Notes under the pieces: model-generated
What the model saw: the letters and a program-made list of their open reading frames with translations, nothing else
What the model was told of the DNA's origin: nothing
Database searches by the model: none
Position numbers and translations under genes: made by a program
Shown: positions 1-5,697 of the stretch, piece by piece
Numbering within the stretch: the stretch's first letter is position 1
Layout of the letters: every line of letters begins with the position of its first letter
Assembly (NCBI GenBank): GCA_937967875.1
Contig: CALBTQ010000301.1
Span: 1 to 5,697, forward strand
DNA length: 5,697 nucleotides
Direction of reading: 5' to 3'
DNA from: an uncultured Pseudomonadota bacterium
GTDB taxonomy: Bacteria > Lernaellota > Lernaellaia > Lernaellales > Lernaellaceae

Positions 1-1037
1 TGCGCGTGCTGCGCTATGCGTATCCGCCGCGACCGACTCCACGGATGTATGCCGGCGTCTATCGCGCCACCCGCGACGCGGCGCTCAAGCTGCTGCCGGA
101 AATCGACCTCGCGCATTTTCATCTCACCTTGTCCGCGCAGGGAGCGTTGTCGGCGCTGGCCGGCCGCGTGCCCACCGTGTACACCTTTTACGGGCCGTGG
201 CATGCCGAGTATGCGGTCGAAGCCGAAGAACTTCGGGCGCGTCGCTCGCTCGTTTACGGCTGGTATCTGGACGCGTTGCTTGCCGCGCAAAAACGCATGC
301 AACGTCGTTTGTTGCTGGGCGTGGACCGCGTGGCGATGCTCTCCGAATTTTCCCGCTCCTGGCTGCGCGTGCTCGCGCCGTCGCGCGCCGACGATGCGGT
401 GATCGTTCCCGGCGGCATCGACGCCGACCGCTTTTCACCGGCGGAAACGACCGTCGATCTGCGCGCCGCGCACAATCTGCCCGCCGATGCTTTCGTGATC
501 CTCACCGTGCGCCGTCTGGCCGCGCGCATGGGCCTGGATCTTCTGCTTGAAGCCGTCGCGACATTGCGCCGCGAAGGAAAAAACATCGCCTGTCTGATTG
601 GCGGCAGCGGTCCGTTGCGCGACGACCTGGAACGACAAGCGCGGCAATTGGGCATTGATGATCGTGTGCGCTTTCTCGGCTTCGTTCCCGACGAGGATTT
701 GCCCGCTGTTTATCGCGCCGCCGACTTGTTCATCGTGCCCACGCGTGCCGAGGAAAACTTCGGTCTGATCGTGTTGGAAGCGGCCGCCTGCGGCACGCCG
801 GTCGCCGCCACGCCCGCCGGCTCGCTGCCCGAGGTGATGCGCGCCGTGCAATCACCCTACCTCGCCGACGACGTCAGCGCCCCCGCGCTGGTCGAGACGA
901 TCCGTCGTGCAATCGTTGACGGCCCGCAGGCCGGGCGAGCGGCGCAAGCCGTTGCGTCGACGGTGCGCGTAACTTTCGGCTGGCCCCGTATCGCCGTGCA
1001 GACCGCCGCACTCTATCGCACGCTGGGGGTGGGCTGA
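1..1037 (+). CDS. Glycosyltransferase family 4 (GT4) protein, 5' partial
   Basis: Probable cytoplasmic retaining glycosyltransferase that moves a sugar from a nucleotide-sugar donor to a growing glycan. The frame is open to the window edge. Residues are numbered here from the GTG at base 6, which is probably internal: the first beta-strand and glycine loop of GT4 proteins are absent, and the D-x-x-H-x-H segment (34-39) comes about 50-60 residues too early. Visible in order: the acceptor-side YGPWHAE segment (62-68), PGGID (135-139) opening the second domain, the donor-site strand ILTVRRLAARMG (165-176), GGSGP (199-203), and an intact EX7E motif ENFGLIVLE (E250, E258) followed by ACGTPV. R170 of the phosphate-binding motif is kept, but the usual Lys is M175. 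From memory, RRLxxRMG occurs in a recognised GT4 subgroup that also has GPWxxE, so the enzyme is probably active. It ends in TGATG, sharing one base with the next gene. Family assignment is secure; the sugar specificity is unknown. Confidence 0.93.
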   Translation, partial: RVLRYAYPPRPTPRMYAGVYRATRDAALKLLPEIDLAHFHLTLSAQGALSALAGRVPTVYTFYGPWHAEYAVEAEELRARRSLVYGWYLDALLAAQKRMQRRLLLGVDRVAMLSEFSRSWLRVLAPSRADDAVIVPGGIDADRFSPAETTVDLRAAHNLPADAFVILTVRRLAARMGLDLLLEAVATLRREGKNIACLIGGSGPLRDDLERQARQLGIDDRVRFLGFVPDEDLPAVYRAADLFIVPTRAEENFGLIVLEAAACGTPVAATPAGSLPEVMRAVQSPYLADDVSAPALVETIRRAIVDGPQAGRAAQAVASTVRVTFGWPRIAVQTAALYRTLGVG

Positions 1038-1039
1038 TG
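1035..1039 (+). other. TGATG stop/start junction between genes 1 and 2
   Basis: The TGA stop (1035-1037) and the ATG start (1037-1039) share one A. The only purine-rich stretch upstream is G-rich (GGGGGTGGG, 1025-1033) and is not a good Shine-Dalgarno match. Start of gene 2 by termination-reinitiation is therefore likely; this is inferred from the arrangement. Confidence 0.7.
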
Positions 1040-2149
1040 CGCATCGCCGTGCTGGGCCACACCTACATTGTCGCGGGTAATCGCGGCAAGTTTCACGCCC
1101 TGCGCGAACGCGGTCATGATATTTTCCTTGCCTCGCCGCAAACGTGGCCCGAGCCCGATTTCGGTCTGCGGCGTTTCGCGCCCGACCCGCGTTTCGCCGT
1201 CGCCTTGTTCGAATGCCCGCATGCCGGGCATGTACGACGTTTTTATTATCCGCACCCCGAGTTGATGCGCGCGCTGCGTACGTGGCGGCCCGACGTTTTG
1301 CTCGCCGAAACCGAGCCCGGCGGTCTGGCCGCATTGCAGGCGGCTTACACGGCGGTGGCGCTGGGCTTGCCGTTGCTGCCCTTCGCGTGGGAAAACCTGC
1401 CGCTGGACGTCCGTTCGCGCGCGCTGGCCTGGCCGGCATATCGGGCGGCGCGGCGTCTTTTGGTCGGCTCGCGTATGGCGGCGCGTATAGCGCGCGATGC
1501 GGGTTATCGCGGTCCGTTGACGGTAACGCCGCAGGTGGGCGTGCCGGAAAGCGAAACGCCGCCGGTTCATCGCGCACGCAAGCAGCCGCACGCGTTGTTC
1601 GTCGGACGGCTCGATCGCAAAAAGGGCGTCGATCTTTTTCTCGACGCGCTGGCCCAGCCGGCGGCGAAGAATTGGCGGGCGACGATCGTCGGCGACGGTT
1701 CCGCCCGCAACGATTTACGCGGGCAAGCCACGCGTTTGAAAATGCAAACACGTGTGACCTTCGTCGACGCGGTGGCCCACGATCGAGTGCCCGCGTTGCT
1801 CGCCGAGGCCGACGCCCTCGTGTCGCTCAGCCGCACCGTGCCCGGTTGGGTCGAGCAATTCGGCCACATCCTGGCGCAGGCGATGAACGCCGGCGTGCCG
1901 CTCGTCGCCTCGCGTTGCGGGGCGATTCCGGAGATCGTCGGCGACGCAGGATTGCTCGTGGCGGAAAACGACGCGATCGCCGCCGCCGAGGCGCTGGCGC
2001 GTTTACACGATCCGGCGCTACGCGGGACGCTCGGCGCCATCGGGCGTGAACGCGCGCAACGTTTGTACACCGATCGCGCGGTCGCGACGCGCTTGGAACA
2101 GGCTTTGCTCATGGCTTTGGAACGGAACGGAGACGATGTCCTTTTATAG
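1037..2149 (+). CDS. Glycosyltransferase family 4 (GT4) protein with EX7Q motif
   Basis: Complete 370-residue protein of normal GT4 length, with two Rossmann-like domains and no signal peptide or membrane span, so probably cytoplasmic or peripheral to the inner membrane. The N-terminus MRIAVLGHTYIVAGNRGKF (1-19) is the first strand plus loop, followed by the helix and RGHDI typical of GT4 proteins. The C-terminal domain starts near LFVGRLDRKKGVDLFLDAL (187-205), with R191 and K195/K196 in the donor phosphate-binding positions, and continues with VGDGS (218-222). The catalytic-site segment is WVEQFGHILAQAMNAGVP (271-288). E273 is the first Glu of EX7E, but the second is Gln (Q281, codon CAG at 1877-1879). 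The following GAIPEIVGDAG (295-305) is canonical. The ATG at 1037 is favoured because it begins the first beta-strand and overlaps the previous stop. The sugar donor and acceptor are unknown. The second-Glu change could alter donor binding or activity. Confidence 0.93.
   Translation: MRIAVLGHTYIVAGNRGKFHALRERGHDIFLASPQTWPEPDFGLRRFAPDPRFAVALFECPHAGHVRRFYYPHPELMRALRTWRPDVLLAETEPGGLAALQAAYTAVALGLPLLPFAWENLPLDVRSRALAWPAYRAARRLLVGSRMAARIARDAGYRGPLTVTPQVGVPESETPPVHRARKQPHALFVGRLDRKKGVDLFLDALAQPAAKNWRATIVGDGSARNDLRGQATRLKMQTRVTFVDAVAHDRVPALLAEADALVSLSRTVPGWVEQFGHILAQAMNAGVPLVASRCGAIPEIVGDAGLLVAENDAIAAAEALARLHDPALRGTLGAIGRERAQRLYTDRAVATRLEQALLMALERNGDDVLL
2124..2132 (+). promoter_or_regulatory. Purine-rich ribosome binding region for gene 3
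   Basis: GGAACGGAG lies inside the 3' end of gene 2. The GGAA at 2124-2127 is 8 bases from the ATG at 2136; the GGAG at 2129-2132 is only 3 bases away. This supports 2136 as the start over the in-frame GTG at 2046, which has no such sequence before it. Confidence 0.55.
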
Positions 2150-3647
2150 CGAACTGGCTCAACGGCTGACCTCGCAACGCGATCCGCGCTGGATCGTCGG
2201 GCCGCTGATCGCCATCGTCACGGCCTGGATCGTCGGCAAGTCGATCGCCGGCATGAAATTCGGCCTGGTGATGATGCTGTTGGGCGCGGTTGTTTTCCTG
2301 CTCGTTTTCTTCCGTCGCCACTCGATCGTCTTCCTCTTTCCGCTGGTGATGGCCCTGCCCAACATCGGCTTGGACATCCCCGGTCCCTGGGCGATCACTG
2401 TCGAGGATGCGTTTATCCTGCTGATTTTCGGCGGCTACCTGACGCGCTCGATTCTCCGCCGGCGGTTCGTCATCCCGCGCGACGATCGCGTGGCGCGCGG
2501 TCTGCTGCTGTTTAACGGCATGGCGATCATCTGCATCATCAAGGTCGCCATGGTCAGCCCCGGCAATATTATATTTAATACAAAAGAATTATTGCGTTTG
2601 ACTGAGATGGTCATGTGCTACATCGCGATGATCGACGCGCTCGACAGCAAGCGGCAAGTGTTGCGCTTGACCAAATGGCTGTTGGTGTGGGTCGTTTGGA
2701 TGATGGCGGTCAGTTTTTACATTTATGTAACCCGCTCCGAATTTTGGTACAACCTGCTGACGATGGTGCCCGCGTACATCTACCTCAAACACAAGCTGCT
2801 GCGCATGATCAGCATCGCCGGTTCGACCAGTTACACCGGCATTTACTACGCGATCATGCTGGCCCTCGCCGTGCACTTCAAACCGTTGTTCCGGCAAAAG
2901 ATGCAGCGCCTGGCCGGTTTCTTTCTGGTCGCCGCGATCGTCGTGTGCATCGTGCTGACCTTCAACCGCGGCACCTGGGTGGGCATTTTGTTCGGCCTGA
3001 CGGTGATGATCCTCCATGGTCAGATCGATTGGCGGCGCGTGGTGCTGGCCTCGCTGATGATCGCCGGGATGATCGCCTTGCTGACAACCTCGATTTTCGG
3101 CGACCTGGACGTCGAACAGAAAGTTGTCGACTTTTTCTACTACTCGTCCAGCAGCGCCGAGTCGCGCCTCATCCGCTGGATAAGCTCGATCAACCTGATC
3201 GTCGAACATCCGCTCATGGGCGTGGGCTACAACAACTACGCCTTCGTTTACGGAAAATATTCCATCCTCGAAGGCATTCAGCCGATGTACGGCAGTCCGC
3301 ACAATATGTACGTCGACGTGCTCACCGGCACGGGCCTCATCGGCTTTTTCCTGTTCATGAACGTGATCGTGCGCCTCTGGCGCCGCTTGCGCGACAACAT
3401 GAAATTGCTGATCGACCCTGAGTTGAAACAACTCAGCCGCGGCCTGTTTCTCGCGTTTCTGTTTTTCCTCGGCTCGGGCGGCTTCGACTCCTTCCTGTTC
3501 AAGCCGCACCACAGTTCTTATTTAATCGTCGCCGTCTGGGCGATGGGCACGTCGATTCACCGCATGCGCACCGGCGTCATCAACGAACCGCACGTAACCT
3601 CGCCGACCTCGACGCCGCAACCGTCGCCGACCGAGGATCGCCGATGA
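2136..3647 (+). CDS. O-antigen ligase/polymerase superfamily membrane protein (Wzy_C/WaaL-like)
   Basis: 503-residue inner-membrane protein expected to act on lipid-linked glycans at the periplasmic face, either ligating them to an acceptor (WaaL type) or polymerising them (Wzy type). About 12-14 hydrophobic segments are visible, including roughly 20-38, 42-59, 63-80, 121-141, 180-198, 232-247, 261-277, 280-294, 300-319, 399-417 and 461-475. Between about 320 and 398 lies the large loop of the family: SRLIRW (343-348), EHPLMGVGYNNY (357-368) and SPHNMYVDVL (387-396), with H389 in the place of the essential WaaL His. FNRGTW (276-281) matches the family's upstream Arg motif (R278). The usual Glu of the 'E-x-G-x-x-G' segment after the His is G398. 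Residues 483-503 form a hydrophilic Ser/Thr/Pro tail. Start 2136 gives the normal length and overlaps gene 2 by 14 bases; the frame stays open upstream to a GTG at 2046. Ligase and polymerase cannot be separated from sequence alone. Confidence 0.9.
   Translation: MSFYSELAQRLTSQRDPRWIVGPLIAIVTAWIVGKSIAGMKFGLVMMLLGAVVFLLVFFRRHSIVFLFPLVMALPNIGLDIPGPWAITVEDAFILLIFGGYLTRSILRRRFVIPRDDRVARGLLLFNGMAIICIIKVAMVSPGNIIFNTKELLRLTEMVMCYIAMIDALDSKRQVLRLTKWLLVWVVWMMAVSFYIYVTRSEFWYNLLTMVPAYIYLKHKLLRMISIAGSTSYTGIYYAIMLALAVHFKPLFRQKMQRLAGFFLVAAIVVCIVLTFNRGTWVGILFGLTVMILHGQIDWRRVVLASLMIAGMIALLTTSIFGDLDVEQKVVDFFYYSSSSAESRLIRWISSINLIVEHPLMGVGYNNYAFVYGKYSILEGIQPMYGSPHNMYVDVLTGTGLIGFFLFMNVIVRLWRRLRDNMKLLIDPELKQLSRGLFLAFLFFLGSGGFDSFLFKPHHSSYLIVAVWAMGTSIHRMRTGVINEPHVTSPTSTPQPSPTEDRR
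3633..3637 (+). promoter_or_regulatory. Ribosome binding site for gene 4
   Basis: GAGGA is located 6 bases upstream of the ATG at 3644, inside the last codons of gene 3. It is the best-placed Shine-Dalgarno match in the window and supports this start. Confidence 0.65.
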
Positions 3648-4720
3648 ACGCGCTCTTTCCGGTCGTCCGCCTGGCGGGTTTCGTCACCAAGCCGTGGCGC
3701 GAAAAGCGGCGGTGCCGCGCCGTGCCCGACATCCGGCGCATCTGGGTGCACAAACCCGATCACCTCGGCGATTACCTGCTCGCGCGCGCCGCGCTGACCA
3801 TGCTGCAAACGGCCTGGCCGCAAGCCACGCTCACCGTGGCCTGTCATCCGGCGGCGCAATTGCTGGTCGAGCTCGACGGTCACCGGGCTTTCGCCTGGGC
3901 CAGTCCGTTTTTGGGTGGACCCGACAGCTTGTACGCCTATCGAAAAGCGGTGCGCGCCTTTGCACCCGACCTATTGATCAACCTGCGCCATGATTGGCGC
4001 GACATGCTTTTATGCACCACGTTGGGCGCGCCGCGGATCGTCAGTTACGACCATCGCGGCGCGGCGTCGCTGGCCACGCACATCGGCGCGCCGCCGAACG
4101 AGCAACGGTACGAGGCGGACAATCACACCGCCCTGCTGCACGAAACGCTCGATCTGCCGATCGTCGACGCGCCGCTGCCGCTGACCGCTCCGCTATCCGA
4201 CGCGGCGCAACACGCGTGGGAGAACGTCGCCGGAACCGGGCCATGCATCGCGTTGCACGCCGCCGCACGCACGCCGGCGAAGACCTGGCCGGCGGCGCAC
4301 TGGCGCGAGTTGATCGCCTTGCTGCACGACCGACTCGACGCCCGTCTGCTTCTTCTCGGCGGAGAAGCGGATCGCCAATTCAATCGCCTGCTCGTCGCCG
4401 ATTGCGATTTGCCGCTCGACGCGGCCGGCAAATTCTCCATCGCCGAAAGCGCGGCGCTGATCGCCCAAGCCGACTTGCTGGTCGGCGTCGACTCCGGTCC
4501 GGCGCATCTGGCGCGCGCGGTCGGCACGCCGGTGGTGACGATCATGTCCGGCACCAACGTCGCCGCGCGTTGGGCGGCCGATCCGGCGCACAAGTTGGCG
4601 CATCCGGTCCCCTGCGCCCCCTGCCGCCGCGAGCGCTGCCCCGAACCGGGACATCCTTGCCTGAGCGGCCTGCGCCCCGGTAATGTATGGGAAACGATCC
4701 AACGAGTATTGGCACAATGA
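3644..4720 (+). CDS. Glycosyltransferase family 9 (ADP-heptose:LPS heptosyltransferase-like)
   Basis: Complete 358-residue protein of GT9, the inverting family of the LPS core heptosyltransferases WaaC and WaaF, expected to work on the cytoplasmic face of the inner membrane. The N-terminal domain has the strand RIWVHKPDHLGDYLLA (32-47). D43 of the Gly-Asp pair aligns with the proposed catalytic Asp13 of E. coli WaaC. The C-terminal domain shows CIALHAAARTPAKTWPAAHW (201-220; K213 likely contacts donor phosphate), LLLLGG (235-240) and the family signature VGVDSGPAHLARAVGTPVV (280-298, D283 and H288). A cysteine cluster follows: C324, C327, C332, C339. Residues 1-30 are an extra, basic segment before the first strand. 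The start at 3644 shares ATGA with the gene 3 stop and has a good ribosome binding site. Donors other than heptose are known or suspected among distant GT9 members, so the heptose call is less sure than the family. Confidence 0.92.
   Translation: MNALFPVVRLAGFVTKPWREKRRCRAVPDIRRIWVHKPDHLGDYLLARAALTMLQTAWPQATLTVACHPAAQLLVELDGHRAFAWASPFLGGPDSLYAYRKAVRAFAPDLLINLRHDWRDMLLCTTLGAPRIVSYDHRGAASLATHIGAPPNEQRYEADNHTALLHETLDLPIVDAPLPLTAPLSDAAQHAWENVAGTGPCIALHAAARTPAKTWPAAHWRELIALLHDRLDARLLLLGGEADRQFNRLLVADCDLPLDAAGKFSIAESAALIAQADLLVGVDSGPAHLARAVGTPVVTIMSGTNVAARWAADPAHKLAHPVPCAPCRRERCPEPGHPCLSGLRPGNVWETIQRVLAQ
4717..4720 (+). other. ATGA start/stop junction between genes 4 and 5
   Basis: The ATG (4717-4719) and TGA (4718-4720) overlap by four bases in all. 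Upstream there is only a short GAG at 4704-4706, about ten bases away, so a strong Shine-Dalgarno sequence is lacking. Coupling to gene 4 translation is the likely route of initiation (inferred). Confidence 0.65.
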
Positions 4721-5697
4721 AGCGGTTTATCATCGACGCGACGCCCTACAATCCCGACGCGCTGACCGGTGCGGGGCGGATCGTCAAACATCTGTTGGAA
4801 AATCTGAGCGAACTGGATCGCGAAAACGCGTACCTGGTGTTCGGCTTCGCGCCCGAACTGCGTCTGTCCCGACCGCTGCCGGAAAACTTTTCCTATCGGC
4901 GGTTGAACCTGCACGGTTACCTGGGGCCGCTGGCGCGCGAAGCGGCGCGGCGCTGGTTCGTTCATCATCGCCTGGCGATATACAAGGTCGATGTGCTGCA
5001 CTGCACGTTGGAAATGGTGCCGTCCTACGACGAGCACGCGCGCATTCTCTTTTCGCTGTACGATCTCGCGCGGCGCAGCCCTTATTTCACCGATCCGATC
5101 GGACCGAATCTGCGCCAATACGTGCGCACGCGGCTGCGCTATTCGCTGGCGAAAAAGGCCGACGTCGTGCACACGATCAGCCACTTCAGCGCCGACGAAA
5201 TCAGCGGCCAGTTGCGCATCGCGCCCGATCGCCTGCGGGTGATCTACCCGGGTTACGATCCGCTGTTCACGCCCGGCGAGCCGGACGCCGCCGTGCTTGC
5301 GCGCCACGATTTGACGCGGCGTTACCTGTTGTTCGTCGGCCAGTTCGGCCGCCAGAAAAACGAGGAAGGCCTGATGCGCGCCTACTTGCGCGCGCGGCGC
5401 GAGGGCGCGTTGAGCGACGACTGCCAACTGGCGCTGGTCGGCCGTCCTGAGCTGCTGGCCGCTTCGGCGCGACAACTGCTGTCCGCCGACATCAAGGTGC
5501 TCGATAACGTCAGCGACGACGACCTGCTGCACCTGTATCGCGGCGCGATCGCGCTGGTGCTGCCCAGTTTCTATGAGGGATTCGGTCTGCCCGCCGTCGA
5601 GGCGATGGCCTGCGGCACGCCGGCAATCGTCGCGCGCACGACCAGCCTACCCGAGGTGGTCGACGATTCGGGCGTCATCGTCGCACCGGGCGACGAA
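4717..5697 (+). CDS. Glycosyltransferase family 4 (GT4) protein, 3' partial
   Basis: The frame from the ATG at 4717 stays open for 327 codons to the window end; I translated it by hand and met no stop. Probable cytoplasmic retaining glycosyltransferase of the same sugar-assembly pathway. The N-terminus MKRFIIDATPYNPDALTGAG (1-20) and the helix RIVKHLLENL (21-30) form the usual GT4 strand, glycine loop and helix. LFSLYDLA (111-118) matches the H/Y-D-L segment of mannosyl/rhamnosyl-transferase-like GT4 proteins. VIYPGYDPLFTPG (175-187) opens the second domain, followed by LFVGQFGRQKN (205-215; R212 and K214 in the donor phosphate site) and LVGRPE (240-245). The EX7E motif EGFGLPAVE (E287, E295) is intact, followed by AMACGTP and SLPEVVDDSG. 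Typical length is 370-390 residues, so roughly 45-60 C-terminal residues are outside the window, along with the stop. The start is fixed by the ATGA overlap and the immediate first beta-strand. Substrate unknown. Confidence 0.92.
   Translation, partial: MKRFIIDATPYNPDALTGAGRIVKHLLENLSELDRENAYLVFGFAPELRLSRPLPENFSYRRLNLHGYLGPLAREAARRWFVHHRLAIYKVDVLHCTLEMVPSYDEHARILFSLYDLARRSPYFTDPIGPNLRQYVRTRLRYSLAKKADVVHTISHFSADEISGQLRIAPDRLRVIYPGYDPLFTPGEPDAAVLARHDLTRRYLLFVGQFGRQKNEEGLMRAYLRARREGALSDDCQLALVGRPELLAASARQLLSADIKVLDNVSDDDLLHLYRGAIALVLPSFYEGFGLPAVEAMACGTPAIVARTTSLPEVVDDSGVIVAPGDE

Noticed and set aside
1213..1244. Inverted repeat ATGCCCG/CGGGCAT (1213-1231) followed by a T run (1240-1244), considered as a terminator
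   Set aside because: The stem is only 7 bases and the T run starts about 8 bases after it, unlike an intrinsic terminator. It lies well inside gene 2.
852..1751. Minus-strand open frame of 299 codons opposite genes 1 and 2
   Set aside because: Arg/Ala/Pro-rich low-complexity product, antisense to two clear GT4 coding regions.
1144..2049. Plus-strand alternative frame of 301 codons inside gene 2
   Set aside because: Very Arg/Gly/Ala-rich with no fold signature; gene 2 in the other frame has all GT4 motifs.
2046..2135. Upstream GTG start giving gene 3 a 30-residue N-terminal extension
   Set aside because: There is no ribosome binding sequence before 2046 and it would overlap gene 2 by 104 bases. 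The extension looks like an out-of-frame reading of gene 2, and the ATG at 2136 has purine-rich sequence upstream.
2598..2624. TTGACT with TACATC 15 bases downstream, next to the AT-rich patch, considered as an internal promoter
   Set aside because: The -35-like match is fair, but the -10 match is weak and the spacing short. No gene start follows closely on either strand.
2589..3512. Minus-strand open frame of 307 codons opposite gene 3
   Set aside because: The His/Gln/Glu-rich product is what the complement of hydrophobic membrane-protein codons gives. There is no domain or plausible start signal.
5044..5070. YDL in place of HDL in gene 5 (Y115)
   Set aside because: Tyr at this place is, as far as I recall, common in this GT4 subgroup, so it is not a sign of an altered enzyme.
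4683..5450. Plus-strand alternative frame of 255 codons over the start of gene 5
   Set aside because: Arg/Ala-rich product without motifs. The frame beginning at 4717 gives a complete GT4 N-terminus and an intact EX7E motif.
4123..5532. Long minus-strand open frame of 469 codons opposite genes 4 and 5
   Set aside because: Its product is compositionally biased (Gln, Arg, Ala, Val rich) with no recognisable domain, and it lies antisense to two well-supported glycosyltransferase genes. Long antisense open frames are expected in GC-rich coding DNA.

Overview
The window is one uninterrupted stretch of plus-strand coding sequence: five genes in a row, the first entering from before base 1 and the last running off the end. 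All five belong to families that build cell-surface polysaccharide or lipopolysaccharide (LPS). The DNA is GC-rich by eye, with strong G/C preference at third codon positions. A GT9 (heptosyltransferase-type) enzyme and an O-antigen ligase/polymerase-type membrane protein point to a Gram-negative-type bacterium. I cannot name the lineage; a high-GC proteobacterium, a delta/myxobacterial-type lineage or an uncultured phylum would all fit.

Layout: (1) 1-1037, a retaining glycosyltransferase of family GT4 missing its N-terminus; (2) 1037-2149, a complete GT4 enzyme with an altered EX7E motif; (3) 2136-3647, a polytopic membrane protein of the O-antigen ligase/polymerase (Wzy_C/WaaL-like) superfamily; (4) 3644-4720, a GT9 glycosyltransferase with a C-terminal cysteine cluster; (5) 4717-5697, a third GT4 enzyme cut by the window end. 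Every junction overlaps (1, 14, 4 and 4 bases), so there is no intergenic DNA and no room for a promoter or terminator between genes. The set looks like the interior of a long, translationally coupled operon.

Inferred joint role: cytoplasmic GT4 and GT9 enzymes add sugars one at a time to a lipid-linked glycan. The membrane protein then polymerises that glycan or ligates it to an acceptor on the periplasmic face. The sequence does not reveal the sugars, the linkages, or whether the product is LPS core, O-antigen or exopolysaccharide.

I found no mobile elements, RNA genes, CRISPR arrays or long repeats. I do not see a clearly new type of system. The points most worth a second look are the Glu-to-Gln change in the EX7E motif of gene 2, the four-cysteine cluster of the GT9 enzyme, the Glu-to-Gly change after the catalytic-type His of gene 3, and a compact AT-rich rare-codon island inside gene 3.
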